Source: Saprospiraceae bacterium (lineage in GTDB: Bacteria; Bacteroidota; Bacteroidia; Chitinophagales; Saprospiraceae). From it: a stretch of DNA of 7,445 nt. This document shows, one piece after another, positions 1-4,986 of this stretch. Location of the stretch: contig SLDF01000368.1 of the NCBI GenBank assembly GCA_007125435.1, forward strand, positions 1-7,445, given 5' to 3'. The notes under the pieces were generated by a model. It saw nothing but the letters and a program-made list of their open reading frames with translations. It ran no database searches and was not told where the DNA came from. A program made the position numbers and the translations under genes. Position 1 is the stretch's first letter. Each line of letters starts with the position of its first letter.

Positions 1-460
1 AAGGAAAAAGAGCCAAGGAAAAAGGAATAAGAGCCAAGGCAAAAGGTAAAAGAGTCAAAAGTCTTAAGGTCTGAAAGTCTGAAGGTCGAAGGTCTGAAGG
101 AGCAGAGGAGCTCAGGAGCAGAGGAGCTTAGAGGTTTAGGTGTAGCCATTAGATATTTGATATATTTTTTGTAAAGAAGAAGATATTCTAAGGTGTCTTT
201 TTGGTCTGAAAGTCCAAGGTCGAAGGTCGGAAAGTCCAAGGTCAAAGGTCAAAAGTCTGAAGGTCGAAGGTCTGAAGGAGCATAGGAGCTCAGGAGCAGA
301 GGAGCTTAGAGGTTTAGGTGTAGCCATTAGATATTTGATATATTTTTTGTAAAGAAGAAGATAGCCTAAGGTGTTTTTTCTGGTCTGAAAGTCCCAAAGT
401 CAAAGGTCAAAAGTCCGAAAGTCGAAGGTCTGAAAGTCCAAGGTCGAAATGTCTAAGGTC
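1..460. repeat. Purine-rich degenerate repeat array with a 178-bp tandem duplication
   Basis: The plus strand is dominated by short A/G-rich units. At the left edge GAGCCAAGG occurs twice (10-18 and 31-39). From about 61 a degenerate 7-8 bp unit of the form AGGTCTGA / AAGTCTGA / AGGTCGA is reiterated. Superimposed on this is a large tandem duplication: 74-251 and 252 to about 420 align at an offset of 178 bases. The stretch 74-185 matches 252-363 with one substitution (G105 versus T283); divergence and a one-base indel follow after 186. Each large unit also holds a non-purine segment containing GCCATTAGATATTTGATA. Reading frames here, including the minus-strand one at 136-327, only reflect the repeat. 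I recall similar AGGTC-type intergenic arrays from other Bacteroidota, but this was not checked. Confidence 0.85.
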
Positions 461-956
461 GCTTTGGAAGATAAAAGGAAAAAGATGAAAATCGTTTTTA
501 GCTGATGTAGTTGGCCAAATTAGAGATCAAAGATGGATATAAACCTCAAAGAGGCGGCATCATAATAGCGCAAGGCGTCAGCCCTGGGTTATTTGGATTA
601 TCACCCAATGTTTTGACGCTATTTTTGCCCTGAAAAAAGCAAAAATAGTGACAAAACACCTTGACCGAACCAACCAATAAAACTTGAAAGCACACTTTGT
701 TCGCTGTCGCTCATGTTTAACTCGCTACGCTCGCGTTTATAGCATAGCTACTATGGGTGATTTTTCGGAAACTTGTTAGTCAGGAGCATTCATGCGAATA
801 TGACTTGAAAGCTATCAGCCCTCTCCAAGCATAAACAGCGAAGTGGACAAAGTCCACGCAGTGTAAACGTTTGAGAAAGCGAAGCGCATCTCAAACATTA
901 AACAGCGAAGCGTAAACAACCCGTAACCCGAAACTCGTAACCTGCAACACGTTTCT
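461..956. other. Gene-free stretch of hairpins and short repeats
   Basis: No credible coding region was found on either strand. The left part (about 541-658) resembles a dispersed intergenic repeat and is described separately. The rest holds small inverted repeats: CATAG-CTA-CTATG (743-755), GTGGAC-AAA-GTCCAC (843-857) and GTTTGAGA (869-876) facing TCTCAAAC (889-896). The motif ACAGCGAAG occurs at 834-842 and again at 902-910. A 14-bp degenerate direct repeat lies at 920-947, two units starting CCCGTAACC and CTCGTAACC with 11 of 14 positions matching. The texture is that of eroded mobile or REP-like repeats rather than a regulatory region for one gene. Confidence 0.6.
541..658. repeat. REP/MITE-like remnant with strong imperfect hairpin
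   Basis: TGTTTTGACGCTATTTTTGC at 609-628 and its inverted counterpart at 639-658 pair at 18 of 20 positions around a 10-base spacer; the inner 10 base pairs are perfect. A second weaker inverted pair lies just upstream: GCGTCA (575-580) with TGACGC (614-619), and TGGGT (585-589) with ACCCA (603-607). The two structures share bases, so they exclude one another. The segment with CAGCCCTGGGTTA and CTCAAAGAGGCGGCAT resembles dispersed intergenic repeats I recall from Bacteroidota genomes; that resemblance is from memory. No transposase gene is present. Confidence 0.55.
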
Positions 957-1119
957 GCGTGAGGGATAGAAGCGATATGAGCAGGACTAGCATAGATGGT
1001 GGAACGTAGATATGAGCGGCGACTGGAAGAAGCCGCTCATATCTACTGAGACACCCTATGCTAGTCCTGTGAATACAAGCGAATAGCCCGACCCCGCGCG
1101 ATAGCAAGGGGGCACGCCC
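957..1119. repeat. Dispersed-repeat-like element with a long double palindrome
   Basis: The element has ends that I recall from a widespread Bacteroidota intergenic repeat: GCGTGAGGGATAGAAGC at 957-973, and AGCCCGACCCC (1085-1095) leading to GGGGGCACGCCC (1108-1119), with a variable centre. The centre here is an exceptionally regular palindrome. An outer perfect 14-bp stem pairs 982-995 with 1056-1069, a 4-bp bridge pairs 998-1001 with 1052-1055, and an inner perfect 15-bp stem pairs 1006-1020 with 1032-1046 around an 11-base loop. That gives about 33 base pairs within 88 bases. The motif GATATGAGC also occurs directly repeated at 974-982 and 1009-1017. The palindrome is visible in the sequence; membership of a dispersed family is recall. 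Confidence 0.65.
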
Positions 1120-1278
1120 AAAGCTCCTATCTCAACAAATCAAGTTCATTTTTTCTCTGACGGGTTGATGACCTTTTGTTGCCTAGCTCTATATAAGGTT
1201 GTTCGATCGCAAACAGAAGCCGGCTTTGGGGGCGTCGACAGAACATTTAAAATATTTAAAATCAAAAGAGAATTAGTC

Positions 1279-2010
1279 ATGAAAAATCTATTAACACTTT
1301 TTGCCGCGATTGTTTTAACATATTCTGTGTCAGCGCAGACTTCACTTGGCTTGAAGGCCGGGGCCAACTTTTCTAACGTCACTATGACAGATCAATTCAA
1401 TGATTTGCTTAATTCTAATCTAAGAACCGGTTTTCAGGTGGCCGCATTTGTGGATGTACCATTTGGGGGGATGTTTGGATTTCAGGGCGAGATCGGCTAT
1501 GTGCGATCAGGGGCTGGTTTTGAATCTATAGTACCACTATCTGCTGCTAATGGCGGACCGTATGAATTTTTTGATGGCGTCTATGAGCCGGGGTTCTATG
1601 AAGGTAATTTGACATTGGACTATCTGGATATACCACTAATGATCAAGTACATCATGAGGGGTAGAGGTGTCCAGGGGTTCCTGATGGCGGGGCCACACCT
1701 GAGGTTTGCTACGGGTGCTAGCTTGTCAGACCAAAGGACTTTCCAGGCAGCCGGTGAAGGTCAGGTCACCTACCTCAATAGAGAGCTGGTCATCGGATCA
1801 GGTGCCAATAGAACTATATCTGGCTCTGACTTTGGTATCAGCTTTGGCGGAGGTGTCACCATAGAGCTGGACTACGGTCATATCATTATAGATGCAAGAT
1901 ACTTCGTCGGTACTTCCAACCTGAGAAACTCTGCTAACCCTGACCTCGCTATGAGCAATAGAAACATCATGCTGAATGTAGGGTATATGTTTCCTCTAGG
2001 AGGTTATTAA
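1279..2010 (+). CDS. Secreted outer-membrane beta-barrel protein (PorT-like porin family)
   Basis: The 243-residue protein begins with a clear signal peptide: charged MKN, a hydrophobic core to about residue 16, and SVSA-Q suggesting cleavage after residue 19. The mature part starts with SLGLKAGANFSN, typical of a first barrel strand. It then alternates strands with Gly- and Asp-rich turns, carries the family-typical YLDIPLMIKY (115-124), and ends in amphipathic strands (LNVGYMF near the C-terminus). This matches the small Bacteroidota outer-membrane barrels called porin family / OMP_b-brl_2, whose substrates are mostly unknown. The frame is open back to a TTG at 1165, but that start would bury the signal peptide 38 residues in, so ATG 1279 is chosen; an A-rich AAAAGAGAA lies upstream. 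TAAGGTTG (1194-1201) is one base from the Bacteroidota -7 consensus TAnnTTTG, but no well-spaced -33 TTG is seen. A hairpin after the stop separates it from the next unit. Confidence 0.88.
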   Translation: MKNLLTLFAAIVLTYSVSAQTSLGLKAGANFSNVTMTDQFNDLLNSNLRTGFQVAAFVDVPFGGMFGFQGEIGYVRSGAGFESIVPLSAANGGPYEFFDGVYEPGFYEGNLTLDYLDIPLMIKYIMRGRGVQGFLMAGPHLRFATGASLSDQRTFQAAGEGQVTYLNRELVIGSGANRTISGSDFGISFGGGVTIELDYGHIIIDARYFVGTSNLRNSANPDLAMSNRNIMLNVGYMFPLGGY

Positions 2011-2031
2011 TGCATGTCCAGAATGGCGGTA

Positions 2032-2069
2032 TTCCCTGTCAGGGGCTGAAGACAGTTACTGGCAGGGAA
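2032..2069 (+). terminator. Hairpin after the barrel gene, weak terminator or attenuator
   Basis: TTCCCTGTCAG (2032-2042) pairs with CTGGCAGGGAA (2059-2069), 10 Watson-Crick pairs plus one G-U in RNA, 22 bases after the stop codon. There is no T-run behind it, so a simple intrinsic terminator is doubtful. The same 5' arm could instead pair CTGTC (2036-2040) with GACAG (2051-2055), giving a competing stem. Confidence 0.45.
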
Positions 2070-2213
2070 GCCAAATGAGAGCAATGGCAGGATGATCTCA
2101 ATTATGAGTGAGTTGATGACTTTTAGAACCAAGGCACTTTTCTTGACAGTAGCCTATCTGCATAATTCGTGTTTGATTGTTCTGCCTCCGCTTTGTCCTT
2201 TATATAAATGTTT

Positions 2214-2232
2214 AGACCCATCAAATGGGTTT
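2214..2232 (+). promoter_or_regulatory. Leader hairpin just before the zinc-ribbon gene
   Basis: ACCCAT (2216-2221) and ATGGGT (2225-2230) form a perfect 6-bp stem around CAA, extendable by one G-U and one A-U pair in RNA. It lies in the AT-rich leader, 22 bases before the chosen start at 2255. An alternative in-frame ATG at 2225 sits inside the 3' arm of this hairpin, which argues against that start. No convincing Bacteroidota promoter could be fixed upstream. Confidence 0.35.
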
Positions 2233-2254
2233 GTCGAATCAAAAAAAGAGTATT

Positions 2255-2635
2255 ATGAATTGTCTTAACTGCGGACATCAAGTCGCTGATACCAATGGCC
2301 GATGTCCTACTTGCAACATCCCCCTCGAATACTACGGTGTGTCTCAAATGAATCACAACCACACAGAGCATAAAGAAAAAATTACGGGGACCCAGTGTCC
2401 AAACTGTCATGGAATGCAGTCTGATGAATTGGCTTCTAACTGTGAATACTGCAACTTTCCACTTCATCACAATGACAGAAAAACTACCGAAAAACGCGAG
2501 GCTGAGCCAACCTTCGCCTGGAGGCAGGTGGGTCAGAGCCGGTTTAATATGGTAGCAGATGGATGGTTGGACCAATTGATAGATATCGATAGGAATAGAC
2601 TAAATTTTTCATTCATAAAACCTGAAGGGCTATGA
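2255..2635 (+). CDS. Double zinc-ribbon protein, first gene of a three-gene unit
   Basis: This is a 126-residue soluble protein with no signal peptide or membrane segment. The first zinc ribbon has C3-x2-C6 and C17-x2-C20; the second has C48-x2-C51 and C63-x2-C66. Each four-cysteine set can bind one zinc. A charged linker (about 71-85) leads to a tail of about 40 residues, FAWRQVGQSRF...WLDQLIDIDRNRLNFSF, which I do not recognise. The start at 2255 puts the first ribbon at the very N-terminus (MNCLNCG), the usual layout, and has AAAGAG at 2245-2250 as a plausible ribosome site; ATG 2225 would add ten residues. The stop overlaps the next ATG in an ATGA, so translation is probably coupled. Such ribbons often act as protein- or nucleic-acid-binding adaptors; here a cytosolic regulator of the membrane pair downstream is inference. 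Confidence 0.8.
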   Translation: MNCLNCGHQVADTNGRCPTCNIPLEYYGVSQMNHNHTEHKEKITGTQCPNCHGMQSDELASNCEYCNFPLHHNDRKTTEKREAEPTFAWRQVGQSRFNMVADGWLDQLIDIDRNRLNFSFIKPEGL

Positions 2636-3561
2636 GCAATAAAAAAGAAGTCAATCCATTCAGTATAGCATTTTTGGACTTGATGTCCAGTGCTTTAGCT
2701 GCCGTCATTATACTCTTTGTCATCGTGCCAAAGTCAGATATACAGATAGATATCGCCGATACAGCAATATCTGATATGAAGACGGGATTTGAAGAGGTAG
2801 ATAGTATCCTCATGTCATGGGTAGAGATCATGAGTGAAGAGGAAATTGCCTTCATACTCAATAAGACAGATCAACTGCAGAAAAACTTTAGATCCCTCGA
2901 AGAGTCTTACATGATCACTCAATCCAGACTAGACGAGACAAAGAGGGCCAATGAACAATTGAATATGCGCCTTAAACTCACAGAGCAAAAGCTTTCAGAA
3001 CTGCAGAAGAAGGTACAGGCAGAGACCAGAGAGAAGAAAGAGAAGTCGCCACCTGTAGCCAGCGCTAGTCCGGCTACACCATCAGAGCCTTCAAAAGAGA
3101 AGAGTAAAGAGTTTGATACAGAAGGGGCAGGGGATTTCTTTTTTGGAATAGAGGCACCATTAATAACCATGATTAATTGGGAAGATTCAAAGCACGATGT
3201 TACCCTCCACATCAAAGATGAAAGGGGAATCATGTGTGACTATTACAATAGAAAAACGACATTCGGCCAATGGGTGAGGTTGCCAAGAAGACTCAGGACA
3301 ACACCGAGTCAGACCATCATACAGAATGAGCTAGAACCTGGAACTTATGAAGTACATGCACACTTGCGGAGACCGAGGAGAGGAGATCCGATCAAGATAA
3401 CGGGATTTGCAGCCATAGTACCTGAGTCAGGGACGCCTAAGAAGGTGGACTTTGGGGATATAGAAGTAAAGCCCGGACCACCACCTCATAAGAGTGGAGC
3501 AGATACACATATAGGTACGCTAGTCGTCACCGAGACAGACATCCAATGGACAAAAAATTAA
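2632..3561 (+). CDS. MotB/ExbD-like membrane protein with coiled coil and C-terminal beta-rich region
   Basis: The protein has 309 residues. After a short basic N-terminus (NKKEVNPF), a single membrane helix runs from about residue 10 to 33 and carries Asp16 in AFLDLMSSALAAV. A lone acidic residue near the cytoplasmic start of the only helix is the hallmark of MotB, ExbD, TolR and ZorB, where it relays ions. The rest should be periplasmic: a helical part (35-75), a coiled coil (about 76-136, rich in Leu, Glu, Lys, Gln), a Pro/Ser/Lys linker (137-160), then a beta-rich region (165-309). That last region contains INWEDSKHDVTLHIKDERG and YYNRKTTFG and resembles DUF2135-like or other beta-sandwich domains; this is a weak resemblance. 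No OmpA-type peptidoglycan-binding motif is visible. It is coupled to the zinc-ribbon gene by a 4-base overlap and followed after 36 bases by the channel-subunit gene. It is most likely the B subunit of an ion-driven complex of unknown output. Confidence 0.72.
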   Translation: MSNKKEVNPFSIAFLDLMSSALAAVIILFVIVPKSDIQIDIADTAISDMKTGFEEVDSILMSWVEIMSEEEIAFILNKTDQLQKNFRSLEESYMITQSRLDETKRANEQLNMRLKLTEQKLSELQKKVQAETREKKEKSPPVASASPATPSEPSKEKSKEFDTEGAGDFFFGIEAPLITMINWEDSKHDVTLHIKDERGIMCDYYNRKTTFGQWVRLPRRLRTTPSQTIIQNELEPGTYEVHAHLRRPRRGDPIKITGFAAIVPESGTPKKVDFGDIEVKPGPPPHKSGADTHIGTLVVTETDIQWTKN

Positions 3562-3597
3562 ACGACCACATCTTTAAAAAAATTAAAACTAATAATC

Positions 3598-4365
3598 ATG
3601 AACGAAAGGTATAATTCACTCATATTAAGCGTTAGCATAGCCGTCGCATTCTCATTACTAGTCGCATTATTGACTCTGGCAATGCCGAGCGACAGTTTTG
3701 CCAATAGGATTTTAGTGTTACTTGGGGGCAATTTCCCAAGTGGATTGATACAGACATTTTGTTATTTCTTGTTTTTCTATGGACTATTCGAGATAAGGAG
3801 ATTGAACAAAAATGTGGAAGCAGAGAACAAAGCATTTGGCCTGGGCTTACTGCCAGAAACGGAGCAATATGTGCTGCTGCCGGACGATGTCGCCAAATTG
3901 AAACTGCAGATGATAGAGCTGGAGCGCAAAGGCAGGTTTTTATTAGTAGACCTGATCAAGAAAGCATGCACAAAGTATCGGTCCAGTCATTCTATTCCGG
4001 AGACGATGGATATGGTGTCTAAGCAATCTGCCATCAATCAAAGAAACAGTGAAAGTGAACAGTCTCTTATCAGATATATAGCCTGGGCGATTCCGTCTGT
4101 CGGTTTTGTCGGTACAGTTATAGGCATCGCTGCTTCACTGAGTGAGGCCAGCAGCGCAGTCAATGTGCAGGGAATAGAGCGCGTGACCGCATTGCTGAAT
4201 ATTGCATTCGACACGACACTGATAGCCTTGGTGTTGTCATTGATACTGATGTATGTCTATCATAGTATGCAGTCGCGGGTAGAGCAAATGCATACCAATC
4301 AAGAATCTTACGTACTAGAAAATTTGGTCAACCGAATGTTTAACGAGAGACCGGTAGTACAATAA
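3598..4365 (+). CDS. MotA/TolQ/ExbB-family proton-channel subunit
   Basis: The protein has 255 residues and four hydrophobic segments at about 8-29, 46-66, 157-181 and 196-222. The last two carry the family signature: IPSVGFVGTVIGIAASL (165-181, compare P-x-LGLLGTV-x-GM) and LLNIAFDTTLIALVLSL (199-215, compare the A-x-x-TT-x-x-GL-x-x-A motif of TolQ/ExbB/MotA). Thr173 and Thr206/Thr207 sit where pore-lining threonines lie in the family. Between helices 2 and 3 is a cytoplasmic region of about 90 residues with a Lys/Glu-rich helix (97-125). Only about 33 residues follow helix 4, so the long cytoplasmic tail of ZorA is absent. Helix number fits MotA better than three-helix ExbB. A 36-base A-rich gap separates it from the B-like gene, and the two should assemble into an A5B2-type inner-membrane complex. 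The family call is firm; the driven process is unknown. Confidence 0.85.
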   Translation: MNERYNSLILSVSIAVAFSLLVALLTLAMPSDSFANRILVLLGGNFPSGLIQTFCYFLFFYGLFEIRRLNKNVEAENKAFGLGLLPETEQYVLLPDDVAKLKLQMIELERKGRFLLVDLIKKACTKYRSSHSIPETMDMVSKQSAINQRNSESEQSLIRYIAWAIPSVGFVGTVIGIAASLSEASSAVNVQGIERVTALLNIAFDTTLIALVLSLILMYVYHSMQSRVEQMHTNQESYVLENLVNRMFNERPVVQ

Positions 4366-4383
4366 TTCGGGTTTAATCCAGGC

Positions 4384-4445
4384 AACTCCTGCCCGGTGGC
4401 AGTATATGTCAGTAGGCAGGGGTTTCATTTTTATTTTTGTTTTTT
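4384..4445 (+). terminator. Probable intrinsic terminator of the three-gene unit
   Basis: AACTCCTGCC (4384-4393) pairs with GGCAGGGGTT (4415-4424), nine Watson-Crick pairs and one G-U in RNA, and is followed by a T-rich tract to about 4445. It lies 18 bases after the channel-gene stop. CTGCC (4389-4393) can also pair with the nearer GGCAG (4398-4402), an alternative shorter stem. Confidence 0.6.
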
Positions 4446-4647
4446 GGGCATCACCCTCCTCCTGTCGTCGTCGGGTCGCTTTTTAGAGTCTGAAAACAGC
4501 CATCTTAATGATCCCAAGTCTTGCTCTTTTGATCGATATCTTCGAAAAAAAATACTTACGGAGTCAGGCTACTCTTGATGCCATCTTCAAAGGCTAGACC
4601 GCTGCACTGCTTGATAATTTCACTTTATACTTCCTGCTTCATCGGTC

Positions 4648-4761
4648 GCGTAGCACTTGAGGCTATGCTCTCTCTTCAGCACTCGTCTAAAGTAAAATTC
4701 TCTAAGCTCTAGCTCTTTTCAGACGACACCAAGCGTAGCCTTGGCTATGCGCGTATTTTTT
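4648..4761. repeat. Two copies of a GCGTAGC/GCTATGC hairpin
   Basis: Copy one pairs GCGTAGC (4648-4654) with GCTATGC (4662-4668) across a 7-base loop. Copy two pairs GCGTAGC (4733-4739) with GCTATGC (4744-4750) across a 4-base loop and is followed by TATTTTTTA, making it terminator-like on the plus strand. Both stems have six standard pairs and one G-U. The related pair GCTACGC (724-730) and GCATAGC (742-748) occurs in the left repeat region in the opposite sense. Confidence 0.5.
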
Positions 4762-4946
4762 ATTCTTCGATCTCACTCAAAATAGCTGTGACTTAGATCA
4801 TACGACGACTATTTTCAGACTCGTTCCGGGGCTCGCTGTTCGCTCGGTCCTTCGGACTCACTCGCATACGCTTGTGACCCACTACACATCGCTGATGCTA
4901 AAGTTCTGTTTTTCATTGTAATAAGTTGTATTGAGGATTGGGGTTG

Positions 4947-4970
4947 ATTTGCTCAGGCAAATATATTTTT
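4947..4970 (+). terminator. Weak AT-rich stem-loop near the 3' end of the CHAT gene
   Basis: ATTTGC (4947-4952) and GCAAAT (4957-4962) form a perfect 6-bp stem around TCAG, followed on the plus strand by ATATATTTTTT. With only two G-C pairs it is a poor terminator. Its T-run orientation would stop plus-strand transcripts from entering the convergent CHAT gene, not end the CHAT transcript itself. Confidence 0.25.
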
Positions 4971-4986
4971 TCGGCATGCCACGGGT

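Larger units (their letters stand above)
4366..4986. other. Gene-free interval between convergent genes, rich in hairpins
   Basis: No ORF of credible length or composition is present on either strand; the 60-codon plus-strand frame at 4396-4578 overlaps the terminator and looks spurious. Visible structure includes triplet runs near 4455-4475 (CCT then GTC units), and two hairpins sharing the stem GCGTAGC/GCTATGC (4648-4668 and 4733-4749). The second has a T6 run at 4756-4761. A CGCT-rich patch with GTCC-TTC-GGAC lies around 4826-4872. The motif TTTTCAGAC occurs twice (about 4716 and 4812). The interval resembles degenerate dispersed intergenic repeats rather than a promoter region, as expected between converging genes. 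Confidence 0.6.

Noticed and set aside
1..460. CRISPR array
   Set aside because: Repeats are degenerate 7-8 bp units plus one 178-bp duplication, with no uniform repeats of 23-47 bp separated by unique spacers and no cas genes.
982..1069. Integron attC site
   Set aside because: The folded shape is suggestive, but no RYYYAAC / GTTRRRY core boxes are at the ends and no cassette-like genes or integrase are present.
898..1107. 69-codon minus-strand frame
   Set aside because: It is translation of the long palindrome and the GTTACG-type repeat, with no protein-like features.
1165..1278. N-terminal extension of the barrel protein from a TTG at 1165
   Set aside because: The extension (38 residues) would place a textbook signal peptide internally; ATG 1279 starts exactly at it.
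2143..2170. Sigma70-type promoter TTGACA at 2143 with TAATTC
   Set aside because: The spacer to TAATTC is only 14 bases and the organism looks like Bacteroidota, whose promoters use TAnnTTTG; that motif is poorly matched here.
2225..2254. Upstream ATG at 2225 as start of the zinc-ribbon gene
   Set aside because: It lies inside a leader hairpin arm and adds ten unremarkable residues; ATG 2255 has an AAAGAG site and puts the first zinc ribbon at the N-terminus.
2632..4365. Zorya defence system
   Set aside because: A ZorA/ZorB-like pair is present, but ZorA's long cytoplasmic tail, ZorB's peptidoglycan-binding domain and the ZorC/D/E genes are absent.
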